Source: Acidobacteriota bacterium
GTDB lineage: Bacteria > Acidobacteriota > Blastocatellia > Pyrinomonadales > Pyrinomonadaceae
Length of the DNA: 64,000 nt
Reading direction: 5' to 3'
Assembly: GCA_016715115.1 (NCBI GenBank)
Contig: JADKBM010000004.1
Span: 868,001 to 932,000 of the forward strand
This document shows, piece after piece, positions 50,975 through 59,047 of the stretch. A program made the position numbers and the translations under genes. The notes beneath the pieces are model-generated. The model saw only the letters and a list, made by a program, of their open reading frames with translations. It did not search any database and had not been told where the DNA came from. Position 1 is the first letter of the stretch, and every line of letters starts with the position of its first letter.

Positions 50975-51268
50975 GTGGGCTTTGAGTGGGATGAGCGCAA
51001 AAACCGATTAAACATTGAAAACCACGGAATCGACTTTACTGACGCTTGGTTGATTTTTGAAGGTCCGATGTTGGTCGGAATCGACGATCGTGAAGATTAT
51101 GGGGAAATACGGCTTATTGGAATTGGTTATTTGAATGCCATCGCGGTGGTCATTGTTTTCACTGAACCTTCTCCGGAAAAGATCCGTGTTATTTCGATAC
51201 GAAAGGCGATAAGATATGAACGTGAAAGATTTGAAAAGGCAATCACAAACCGACTGGACGAAACTTGA
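50975..51268 (+). CDS. brnT: BrnT-like ribonuclease toxin
   Basis: A 97-residue toxin of the BrnT (DUF497) family, with a RelE-like RNase fold. It begins GFEWDERKNRLNIENHGIDF, the family's signature, and has EIRLIGIGYLNAIAVVIVFT and IRVISIRKAIRYERERFEKA, with His and Arg residues suited to RNA cleavage. GTG 50975 is the only in-frame start after a stop codon at 50963. It overlaps the antitoxin gene by 53 bases. AT-rich relative to the core. Confidence 0.92.
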   Translation: MGFEWDERKNRLNIENHGIDFTDAWLIFEGPMLVGIDDREDYGEIRLIGIGYLNAIAVVIVFTEPSPEKIRVISIRKAIRYERERFEKAITNRLDET

Positions 51269-51491
51269 TACTATGTCGGACGGTGAAATATCCACTTCTG
51301 ACATTCAACCGCTTGAAGAGTCATATTTTGCTGAAGCCAAAGTGCGCTTGCCACACGGCAAAGTAAGCGTTGTCTTGAGTCTCGATGAGGAAACCAATGA
51401 TTGGTATCAATCGCAAGGTACTGACTCACGGGAGTTGATGTCCGTCGCAATCCGCATTTACGCTGAAGCGCATAAAGAAATTCGAAGATAG
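51216..51491 (+). CDS. brnA: BrnA-like antitoxin
   Basis: A 91-residue antitoxin with a ribbon-helix-helix C-terminus. After an N-terminal toxin-binding part (DWTKLDTMSDGEISTSDIQP), the segment KVSVVLSLDEETNDWYQSQG and RELMSVAIRIYAEAHKEIRR match BrnA proteins, which bind BrnT and repress their own promoter. The long overlap with brnT (53 bases) is common in this pair. The HNH gene starts 15 bases downstream, with its own ribosome site. Confidence 0.9.
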   Translation: MNVKDLKRQSQTDWTKLDTMSDGEISTSDIQPLEESYFAEAKVRLPHGKVSVVLSLDEETNDWYQSQGTDSRELMSVAIRIYAEAHKEIRR

Positions 51492-51506
51492 GACGCGAGG
51501 ACAGGC

Positions 51507-52157
51507 ATGAACGGTTTTGATTGAAACGAAGTTGCGGAACTCCTCGCCAAATGCCACCGACGTTGCTGCATCTGCCATAAGTTTTGCGGAGTTAAGATGG
51601 AAACCGACCACATTATCCAAAAGGCTGATGGTGGCAAAGACGAGATTGAGAATGCGATTCCCGTCTGCTTCGAATGCCACGCCGAAATCCGCGCCTACAA
51701 TCCCAAACATCCGAAAGGAAGAAAATTCACCTCCGAGGAGATTAGGCAACACAAGACTCAATGGCTTGAGATTTGCAAAACCAAACCTGAGATTCTTATG
51801 TCACCGATCGATTATCAGGTCGGACCGATTAACGCGCTCGTTGACGAACTTGATTTCAACGACCGACTAGCAACTGAACAATTTGGCGATTTCTTCTGTT
51901 TGTACAGAGATGAGCAATTTCGTGTAGCCGTTAGGTCGGGTTCGATCTCCATTTTGGACGATAGCGTCAGGAAGAAGATTTACAAAGCGTACATTCTGAT
52001 GGGACGAGTAAATCAAGCCATTAACCGCGTAACAACTCTCAATCCAAACGAAGCCGGGACGCTTCCAGATGCAGCCAGAGACCTGATTTCGAAAGCGGAA
52101 ATGCCGATTTCGGACGCCAAAATGAGCCTTGTTTCGTTTCTTCAAACGGAAGACTAG
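51507..52157 (+). pseudogene. HNH endonuclease-like gene with in-frame TGA at codon 6
   Basis: ATG 51507 has GAGGA five bases upstream. The frame reads MNGFD, TGA (51522-51524), then NEVAELLAKCHRRCCICHKF with the first CxxC, METDHIIQKADGGKDEIENA with the HNH DH, and VCFECHAEI with the second zinc Cys pair. The rest (about 70-210) is helical and uncharacterised. TGG (Trp) at codon 6 would restore the gene. The next start, ATG 51597, would lose the first zinc ligands, so the gene is probably broken, or the TGA is a sequencing error. It belongs to the AT-rich patch with BrnTA. Ends convergent with the DUF1501 gene. Confidence 0.65.
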
Positions 52158-52166
52158 CCCACCAAC

Positions 52167-53417
52167 TTATGAGATAAAGCCCCTGAACTTAGCCGGATCG
52201 ATCTTGTACTCCGGAAAAACTTGATCTGGCTTTTTATTGGCAAGGTGATTCTGCGCAACTTCACCGAGAACGTCACGGAAATCGGTGGTTACCGCCAAAT
52301 CGCGGCCCTCATAGAGATTCTCGGTCTTCAATCCTTTCCAATCGCCGTAAACCTTGCCGCCCCTGACGCCGCCGCCGATCGCGAACATCGCGTTGCCGTG
52401 CCCGTGATCCGTTCCGCGGCCGCCGTTTTCGCGGACCGTGCGACCGAATTCCGACATTGTCAGGATCAGGACATCGTCCATACGCTTGCCGAGATCGACC
52501 GTCAGCGCCGCGATCGACGCGCCGAAGTCACGCAGGAGATTTCTCAAAGTCGCAGCTTCGCCGGTGTGTGTATCCCATCCGCCAACTTCGGCAAACGCCG
52601 TTTCGAGTCCGATTTCAGCCTTGACCATTTGCGCGATCTGCATCAATGACCGGCCAAGCTGCGAGTTCGGATATTCGGCTCCGTTTTCCGGCTTGAACTG
52701 GGAAGGATTCGCCTTTTTGAGATAATTCACCGCTTCGAAAGTCTCTTTCCCGGTCTCGCCGAGACTGTCCTTCGAGTTCTCCTGATAAATGTCTTCGAAT
52801 CCGCCCTGTACCGAACGCGTGTATGCGCCGGCCTTGATCGAAAAATCGGCGAGATTCGTCATCGAGATCGTCGGATATCGCCCCATCAGCGTCCGCGGCG
52901 TCTGCTGCGCCAGAGCGACGCCCCGAAACGCGCTGTCGGCCTTGCCCTGCGAAGTTTGCAGCAAGCGGTTCATCCAACCGTCGCGCGTTCCCTTGTTGCC
53001 GGGCGTGCCCGATTCCATATAGTCCTGCGCATCGAAATGCGAACGCGTGTTGTTCGGCGAACCGGCCGAATGGATCACGGCAAGTTGCTTCGATTTCCAC
53101 AATGATTCAAAAGGTTTGAGCGACGGATGGAGTCCGAAAAAGCCGTCGAGATCGACCGCGCCGTCTGTCTTTCCCGGCTTTGGGATCGCGATCGTCCGCC
53201 GCGCATCGTAGTACGCCGGATCACCGAACGGGACGACCATATTCAATCCGTCGACCGCGCCGCGCTGAAAGATAGTGATCAGGATCTTTCGTTTCCCGCG
53301 CGGGTCGCGCAGCGTTTGCGCGTTCGCGAACTGCTGCAAAAACTCCGGCGCCGCCGCCATAAGCCCAAAACTCGCCAGAGCGATGCCGCTCGATTTCAGA
53401 AAATAACGTCTTTCCAT
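52167..53417 (-). CDS. DUF1501 exported protein
   Basis: A 416-residue protein of the DUF1501 family, distantly sulfatase/alkaline-phosphatase-like. The N-terminus MERRYFLKSSGIALASFGL has a twin-arginine signal (RRYFLK), so it is exported folded. Conserved parts include FQRGAVDGLNMVVPFGDPAY, HPSLKPFESLWKSKQLAVIH, GWDTHTGE with a probable metal His, and MSEFGRTVRENGGRGTDHGH, the family's best-known signature. Such proteins often accompany a DUF1800 partner, but none is present here. Substrate unknown. Confidence 0.92.
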   Translation of the reverse strand: MERRYFLKSSGIALASFGLMAAAPEFLQQFANAQTLRDPRGKRKILITIFQRGAVDGLNMVVPFGDPAYYDARRTIAIPKPGKTDGAVDLDGFFGLHPSLKPFESLWKSKQLAVIHSAGSPNNTRSHFDAQDYMESGTPGNKGTRDGWMNRLLQTSQGKADSAFRGVALAQQTPRTLMGRYPTISMTNLADFSIKAGAYTRSVQGGFEDIYQENSKDSLGETGKETFEAVNYLKKANPSQFKPENGAEYPNSQLGRSLMQIAQMVKAEIGLETAFAEVGGWDTHTGEAATLRNLLRDFGASIAALTVDLGKRMDDVLILTMSEFGRTVRENGGRGTDHGHGNAMFAIGGGVRGGKVYGDWKGLKTENLYEGRDLAVTTDFRDVLGEVAQNHLANKKPDQVFPEYKIDPAKFRGFIS

Positions 53418-53557
53418 AATGCCAACCTCGAAGTATATGTGAATCGGGCTGAAACTGCGTCAGCAATGAATAAGACGCGCCGAATTTTGGATTAGTCGTT
53501 TTTATTTTTGGTGGTTTGTCCGAGACTCTTTTCTCGGCTATAAGTTAGAATCGAAAT

Positions 53558-54376
53558 ATGCGCGAAAAACTCATTCAATTAATCCTTGAGCGGCTCGACC
53601 GCGATGCGGACGCCATCAAGGCGGACTTTCACGCCGAAAAGGGCATCAAGACGCATTTCACGGCAATCGACGATTTCTTTCCGGAGGACGTCGCGCGCGA
53701 GATCTTCGAGGCGTTTCCGCCATTCGAAAAAATGCGTCTGCTCGACAGTTTTCGAGAAAAGAAATACACGTCGAAGGACTTTGACAGTTTCAATCCGCTG
53801 ATGAAGGACGCGACGTTCGCGTATCAGGACGAACGCGTCGTCAAACGCGTTGCCGAGCTGACCGGGATCGTTGATCCGAAAGGCGACCCGCATCTTTACG
53901 CCGGCGGCCTCAGCGCGATGGCGACCGGGCATTTTCTGAATCCGCACCTCGACAACTCTCACGATTACGAGCAGAAATACTATCGCGTTTTGAACTTGCT
54001 TTATTACGTCACGCCCGATTGGAAATCGGAGAACGGCGGAAACCTTGAACTTTGGGATGAAGAAGTTACCAAGTCGATCGAGATTCCAAGCCTGTTCAAC
54101 CGACTCGTTCTGATGGGAACGAACGACAAATCGTATCACTCGGTCAACGAAGTGAAGGCCGACGGCGCCCGTTGCTGCGTTTCGAACTACTACTTCTCGC
54201 CCCATTCGCCGAACGGTTACGAGACATCGCACGTCACCTATTTCCAGGCGCGCCCCGAACAAACCGTCCGCCGGCTGGTGACAAAGGTCGACAGCGATAT
54301 CCGCACGGCGCTCCGCAAGATCATTCCAAAGGGTTTGAGCAAGAAAGACATCTACGAAGGTGAAGACGCAAAGTGA
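53558..54376 (+). CDS. 2-oxoglutarate/Fe(II)-dependent oxygenase (prolyl-hydroxylase-like)
   Basis: A 272-residue double-stranded beta-helix oxygenase. The iron ligands are in NPHLDNSH (HxD, near residue 132) and SYHSVNEV (distal His, near 190), with an Arg about ten residues on for 2-oxoglutarate (DGARCCVSNYYFSPHS). Ahead of these lies a helical N-terminal part (FTAIDDFFPEDVAREIFEAF). Members hydroxylate prolines, sugars or small molecules, and the Rps23-type Ofd1 group is a possible relative. It is a single gene divergent from DUF1501. Confidence 0.85.
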   Translation: MREKLIQLILERLDRDADAIKADFHAEKGIKTHFTAIDDFFPEDVAREIFEAFPPFEKMRLLDSFREKKYTSKDFDSFNPLMKDATFAYQDERVVKRVAELTGIVDPKGDPHLYAGGLSAMATGHFLNPHLDNSHDYEQKYYRVLNLLYYVTPDWKSENGGNLELWDEEVTKSIEIPSLFNRLVLMGTNDKSYHSVNEVKADGARCCVSNYYFSPHSPNGYETSHVTYFQARPEQTVRRLVTKVDSDIRTALRKIIPKGLSKKDIYEGEDAK

Positions 54377-54748
54377 AGTAGATGAGCCCAAAGCGCCGGC
54401 GCACGGTCGGTTACAAGATCGGATTCGTCCCTTACGCGAGCAAGACCATTGGGGAAGCGAAAAAACCGGTGGCCCCCAGATTACTCAGCAGCGATTTTTG
54501 CCCGCGAATCTTCGCCAGTACGAATAGAAATCTGGACCAAAAGCGCGGCGAAAAGAGGCCGGTTTCTTGAAATTGGTCAATTAGGCGGGCCAAGATTTTA
54601 AGAACGGTTTGTTCGTGCGGGTTCGGACAGAGTCTCGCCGATTCGCGGGCAAACTTTCTATTGATTGATCCGGGTTGATTAGAGTGACGGAGACCATTAG
54701 CTTCCAAATTCGATTTTTCGTTCTCGATACCTCTGTTATCATTGGACT
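54377..54748. other. Intergenic region with no supported gene
   Basis: About 370 bases between the oxygenase and a small exported protein. One short open frame starting near 54382 has no ribosome site and no protein-like composition. No repeat array or RNA is evident. A promoter for the gene at 54749 must lie near its right end. Confidence 0.5.
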
Positions 54749-55138
54749 ATGAGCACGAGAGGAACCACAGTTGCTGAAACGCGAGCGGTTCTTGCCGGTA
54801 TTCTACTGATCGGCCTTCTGTTTTCGTGCAGCGAAGGAATCAGGCTCTTGCCGTTTTCAATTGGCCCCGACCGTGGAACCCAAACAACCGTAACCGAAAA
54901 CGGCGGTTTTGAGTATTCTGAAACCGTTCTCCGGTTCGGCGGTTCATACGCTGAATCACAAGGCAAATCGAAGAATCAACGACCGGCAAATTCGTTGGCG
55001 GTGGCCGAAGTTTCATTGGAAACGCCGCATCTGTCAACGGACGCAAAATCTCAAAGTCGAAATACTGTCCTGCAATCGCGGGTTCGCCTTCATCCCAGGT
55101 TTCAAATCGGCATCACGCGCGCGCCGCCTTCCGTTTGA
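54749..55138 (+). CDS. Small exported protein of unknown function
   Basis: A 129-residue frame beginning MSTRGTTVAETRAVLAGILL and continuing with a hydrophobic stretch ending in LLFSCSEG, which could be a signal peptide with a lipoprotein-like Cys. The remainder is polar with no recognisable motif and ends in basic residues. The ribosome site is weak, and composition in the second half is not strongly coding-like, so it may be a decayed or orphan gene. It lies upstream of the antiporter gene with a 50-base gap. Confidence 0.4.
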   Translation: MSTRGTTVAETRAVLAGILLIGLLFSCSEGIRLLPFSIGPDRGTQTTVTENGGFEYSETVLRFGGSYAESQGKSKNQRPANSLAVAEVSLETPHLSTDAKSQSRNTVLQSRVRLHPRFQIGITRAPPSV

Positions 55139-55188
55139 CTTACGACAGATTAACCAAATCTTTCTTGTCTTAGTCATTCGGAGGGAAA

Positions 55189-57210
55189 ATGCACACACCA
55201 ATACTCTTTGAGGATTTGCTGATCATTCTACTGGTTTCAGTACCGGTCGCTTTTGCTTGTCTGCGGCTGAAACTTCCGCTTCTAGTCGGCCTGATGCTGA
55301 CCGGAATCGTTATCGGTCCATACGGCCTCGGCCTCATCAAGGAACTCGAAGCGATCGAGGTTCTCGCCGAAATCGGCGTGATGCTGCTACTGTTCACGAT
55401 CGGGCTCGAGTTCTCGTTGACGCGGCTGCGCGAAATGAGAAGACTCGTGCTCGTCGGCGGCGGTATGCAAGTGTTGCTGACAGTTGCGATCACGACCGGG
55501 ATCGCGTTCGGGCTGGGCCGAGAATTGGGCCAATCGGTTTTTTTCGGTTTTCTCGTCGCGCTTTCAAGCACGGCGATCGTTCTCAAAAGCTATATTGAAC
55601 GACGCGAAGTCGATTCACCGCACGGTCGTGCCGGCGTCGGAATCTTGCTCTTTCAAGACATCAGCGTCGTACTGATGATGCTCTTTCTTCCGATCCTCGG
55701 CGGCAAAGAAGCACTGACCGTCGGCGCGCTCGCGAGATCGCTCGGCGGATCGTTGCTCGCGTTGGTCGTGATCGTCGGGCTTTCGGCCTTGTTGATTCCA
55801 AAGATTCTCCGGCAGGTCGGAAAGCTGCGCAGCCCGGAAGTCTTCCTGCTGACCGTCGTTCTGCTTTTCCTCGCGATCTCGTTCGCGACGTCGCAATTCG
55901 GGCTTTCGCTCGCGCTCGGAGCGTTCATCGCGGGAATGGTCCTCTCTGAATCGGACTACAGCCATCAGGTAACGGCCGACATTCTCCCGTTTCGCGACGT
56001 TTTCAACAGCATTTTTTTCGTTTCGATCGGACTGTTGCTTTCGGTCGGCGCGCTTTGGGCAAACCTCTGGAACGTACTCGGATTGGTCGTTTTCCTGTTT
56101 GCGCTCAAGTTCTTGATCATCTGGGCAGTGGTCTGGTTTATGAGGTTACCGCAGCGTGTGGCGGTAATGACTGCACTCGGACTGGCCCAGATCGGCGAGT
56201 TTTCCTTTATTCTCGCAAAGGCCGGCAAACCGTTCAGCTTGCTGTCGGAATCCGATTATCAAAGCTTCCTCGCGGCGTCGATCATCTCGATGCTTGCGAC
56301 TCCCTTTTTGATCGCCGTTGCACCGCGCCTTGGCTACTTCGTTCAATCGTTTATCGCCGACAAGCCTGACAAAGACCTTATCGGGCACGACGATGAAGAG
56401 ATTCACCTGACGTCGAGCGGCGGATTGAAGAATCACGTAGTAATCGTCGGTTACGGTTTGAACGGGCGCAACCTCGCGCGCGTGCTGCGTTCGGTCGGTA
56501 TTTCGTATGCGGTGCTTGACCTCAACGCGGAAACGGTCAGCCGGGCCAAGGCAAAAGGCGAAAAGATCAATTTTGGCGACGCGACGCGACGCGAAGTTTT
56601 GCATCACGCCCACATCGACGAAGCGCACGCGCTGGTAATCGCGATCTCGGATCCTGACGCCGCCCGCCGAACCGTGAAGCAGGCGAGGGAGATGAATCAA
56701 GGGATTTACATTCTGGTTCGGACGCGCTACACATCCGAGATCGGTGAATTGATGAAACTCGGCGCGAACGAGGTGATTCCGGAGGAATTCGAAACCAGCA
56801 TCGAGATCTTTTCGAGGGTTCTTCAGTGCTACCGCATCGACCGTTTAACGATCGAGAGTCAGATCGGAAGGATTCGCAGGCAGGGTTATGAAATGCTGCG
56901 TTCGCCGTCATTGCCGCAGATCGCCGTGGCCGACCTCGATTCCGTGCTTGAGTCGGCGACGACCGAGTCAATCAAGCTTCGGCCGGGTTCACCTGTCATC
57001 GGAAAGCGTTTGAGCGTGGTGAAACTTCGCGAAAAGACCGACGTCACGCTGATGGCCGCGATTCGCGACGGCGAAACGATGATCGGTCCGGGCCGTGATT
57101 TCGCCTTTGCCGCCGGCGATATTCTGGTTTTGTTCGGCAAAAACGAGAAGATCGAAGCCGCCGTCACGCTGCTGCAGGGTGAGGAGAACGAGAACGGTTT
57201 CAACCCGTGA
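55189..57210 (+). CDS. CPA2-family K+/H+ antiporter with RCK domains
   Basis: A 673-residue inner-membrane antiporter related to KefB and YbaL. About twelve hydrophobic helices occupy residues 5-385, including LPLLVGLMLTGIVIGPYGLG and SLALGAFIAGMVLSESDYSH, the latter with the family Asp. A RCK_N domain follows (about 415-530, HVVIVGYGLNGRNLARVLRS) that binds NAD(H) or a nucleotide, and a RCK_C domain (about 590-670) ends the protein. It would exchange potassium for protons to control pH or respond to electrophiles. A GGAGGG ribosome site precedes ATG 55189. Confidence 0.93.
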   Translation: MHTPILFEDLLIILLVSVPVAFACLRLKLPLLVGLMLTGIVIGPYGLGLIKELEAIEVLAEIGVMLLLFTIGLEFSLTRLREMRRLVLVGGGMQVLLTVAITTGIAFGLGRELGQSVFFGFLVALSSTAIVLKSYIERREVDSPHGRAGVGILLFQDISVVLMMLFLPILGGKEALTVGALARSLGGSLLALVVIVGLSALLIPKILRQVGKLRSPEVFLLTVVLLFLAISFATSQFGLSLALGAFIAGMVLSESDYSHQVTADILPFRDVFNSIFFVSIGLLLSVGALWANLWNVLGLVVFLFALKFLIIWAVVWFMRLPQRVAVMTALGLAQIGEFSFILAKAGKPFSLLSESDYQSFLAASIISMLATPFLIAVAPRLGYFVQSFIADKPDKDLIGHDDEEIHLTSSGGLKNHVVIVGYGLNGRNLARVLRSVGISYAVLDLNAETVSRAKAKGEKINFGDATRREVLHHAHIDEAHALVIAISDPDAARRTVKQAREMNQGIYILVRTRYTSEIGELMKLGANEVIPEEFETSIEIFSRVLQCYRIDRLTIESQIGRIRRQGYEMLRSPSLPQIAVADLDSVLESATTESIKLRPGSPVIGKRLSVVKLREKTDVTLMAAIRDGETMIGPGRDFAFAAGDILVLFGKNEKIEAAVTLLQGEENENGFNP

Positions 57211-57573
57211 TATCTTCCGTTAGCCGGGCGCGTGGCAACGTCATGTCAGAAATCCCGGAACTACGCTGTCGTGGCCAACCAATCGATTTGAACCCGATTG
57301 CGCGATAGGAGTGTTTTGCGCCCGCGAAACGTGTCAAATCGCAAATCAGGAGCTTTGAAAAACCGACATTAAGGAAACAGATCGCTTTTCCTCCACGGAT
57401 GAACAGGCGGGATGGGGCGAATTTGTTTGATTCAATCGAGATCGAAGAGGATTTCAAGCAACGCTCGGTTCGAAGTATCCTCTTCCATCCGATCTATCTG
57501 TGTTCTGGCAGAAACGGCGCCCGGATCGCCGCTGAATTGGTTTTTCAAAGCTCCCAAATCGCAAATCGCAAAT
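57211..57573. other. Intergenic region with a short CAAATCG heptad run
   Basis: No gene is supported in these 363 bases between the convergent antiporter and GNAT genes. Near 57556-57586 there are four seven-base steps (CAAATCG, CAAATCG, CAAATCT, AAAATCG), another example of the heptad repeats, and they reach into the last codons of the GNAT gene. Confidence 0.6.
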
Positions 57574-58395
57574 CTAAAATCGAAAGTCTCCGCTCCATTT
57601 GGTTCGCGTGTAGGCGACGCGAAACCCGTTCTTTTCGGCGTTTCGCTGCGATTGGCTTCCGGGAAGCGCGCCCATCGTGGCGATCGTGCAGCCGTTTTCG
57701 ACGGCGAACCTGAGGCGCGCTTCAAGAAGTGCGGACTGCGCCCCTTTGCGCCGTCCTTCGGGAACGGTGCTGGCGCCGGCGAGGATCGCGACGCCGTCGT
57801 AAATGAACAACATCCCGGTTGAGATCGGAACTCCGTCGAGTTCCGCAAGAAACGGGAAGCCGCCCTTGCAGTTTGCGCTGATCGTGCCGAATCCGAACAT
57901 AAACTCTTCAAGCCCCTCGGCCTCGGTCGACCAGCCGCGCGCCGACGTTCGCGCCCAAAGTTCTTCTTCGCCCGCCCGGGTGATCCGCGTCGTGACTTTC
58001 GGGCTAGTGATCGGGTCCCAGAGGTTTTCACCATTCAATTCCTGATACATTACGCTTGTCAGCTCGATCGGCCGGTAGCCGCGTTCGTAGAGCGTTGCCA
58101 TTAATTCGGCGCCGGCCAGCGGCGAAACTTCGTGGTGGACCGGCGCGCCGCGGTCGGTGAAGAACGTTTCCAGCTCTCCGAGTACGGCGGATGTGACCTC
58201 ACCGAACATTCCAAGTCCGAACGTTTGCGTGATCGGTGATTCGATTGCATCGAACATCGCGTAGGTTCCGCCAATGTCGATCCAAGCCGCCCCGCTTTCG
58301 GGCTCCAGCGACGCACGCGCCTCGACAAACGCCGCGTTCGCGCGCGCTTCTGTCCGTTCCAGTCGTTTTGAGAGTTCAATGTCCGAGAAGACCAT
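57574..58395 (-). CDS. GNAT-family N-acetyltransferase
   Basis: A 273-residue protein with two GNAT-like halves. The C-terminal half holds the acetyl-CoA motif: VAILAGASTVPEGRRKGAQS, then ALLEARLRFAVENGCTIAT and EKNGFRVAYTRTKW. The N-terminal half is less conserved and may be a degenerate copy. Substrate cannot be read. It is 3 bases downstream of the ECF sigma gene on the same strand, so the two form an operon; this suggests regulation by or a link to that sigma factor's signal. Confidence 0.88.
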   Translation of the reverse strand: MVFSDIELSKRLERTEARANAAFVEARASLEPESGAAWIDIGGTYAMFDAIESPITQTFGLGMFGEVTSAVLGELETFFTDRGAPVHHEVSPLAGAELMATLYERGYRPIELTSVMYQELNGENLWDPITSPKVTTRITRAGEEELWARTSARGWSTEAEGLEEFMFGFGTISANCKGGFPFLAELDGVPISTGMLFIYDGVAILAGASTVPEGRRKGAQSALLEARLRFAVENGCTIATMGALPGSQSQRNAEKNGFRVAYTRTKWSGDFRF

Positions 58396-58398
58396 AAG

Positions 58399-58962
58399 TT
58401 ACTTATCCAATTCCTTCCGCAGCCAGTTCTTGGCCATCGTCCAGTCAAGCCGGACCGTCGCGTTCGAAACCCCGAGAACGGCCGCCGTTTCATCGTTCGA
58501 AAGTCCCGCGAAATAACGAAGTTCGACAATTCGGGCCTGTCGCTTATCGAGTCGTGCGAGACGATCCAGGGCCTCATCGAGCGCGACGATGTCCACCGGT
58601 CTCTGAGGCGAAGCGATCTGAAGCGCATCGTCGATCGGAAGATCCTCGGCCACGCCGCCGCGTTTGTCGCGCTTGCGTTCACGAGCGTGATCGACGAGTA
58701 TGCGCCGCATCGCCGTCGAAGCGATCGCGTAAAAGTGGTTGCGGCTCTGCCACTCGATCTCGTTAAGTCCGACGAGCTTGAGATAGGCCTCATTTATCAG
58801 ATCGGTCGTCTGCAGAGTATGCCCCTGACGCTCGTTGCGAAGATACTTTGAAGCCTTGCGATGAAGCTCGGCGTAAACAAGCGGCATCAATTCATCGAGC
58901 GCTTCGCCGCGCCCGTCGCCCCAATCTTTCAGCAGCTGAGTTATCTGTTCGGCTCTGTCCAC
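58399..58962 (-). CDS. ECF RNA polymerase sigma factor (TIGR02999-like)
   Basis: A 187-residue extracytoplasmic-function sigma factor typical of Acidobacteriota and Planctomycetota. Region 2 has LVYAELHRKASKYLRNERQG and TTDLINEAYLKLVG; region 4 has RIVELRYFAGLSNDETAAVL and TVRLDWTMAKNWLRKEL, which recognises the -35. The GTG start at 58962 gives MDRAEQITQLLKDWGDGRGE, the family's usual opening. This group is often encoded near Ser/Thr kinases, and one begins 3.1 kb away at 62103, which may form part of the same signalling unit. It is divergent from the large secreted protein. Confidence 0.93.
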   Translation of the reverse strand: MDRAEQITQLLKDWGDGRGEALDELMPLVYAELHRKASKYLRNERQGHTLQTTDLINEAYLKLVGLNEIEWQSRNHFYAIASTAMRRILVDHARERKRDKRGGVAEDLPIDDALQIASPQRPVDIVALDEALDRLARLDKRQARIVELRYFAGLSNDETAAVLGVSNATVRLDWTMAKNWLRKELDK

Positions 58963-59047
58963 GTCCGAAATGATAGCACAGCGTCGATTAGCGTTTTCAA
59001 CTCGTTTCGTCGCCTTGAGAAGTGAAGATCAGATTTTGGAGGTAGAG

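Noticed and set aside
51507..52157. Selenocysteine at the TGA of the HNH gene
   Set aside because: No suitable hairpin at 16-37 bases downstream, and codon 6 of a nuclease N-terminus is not a redox position; Trp is the simpler reading.
54382..54570. Small basic protein frame after the oxygenase gene
   Set aside because: No ribosome binding site, no fold-like pattern and codon use unlike its neighbours.
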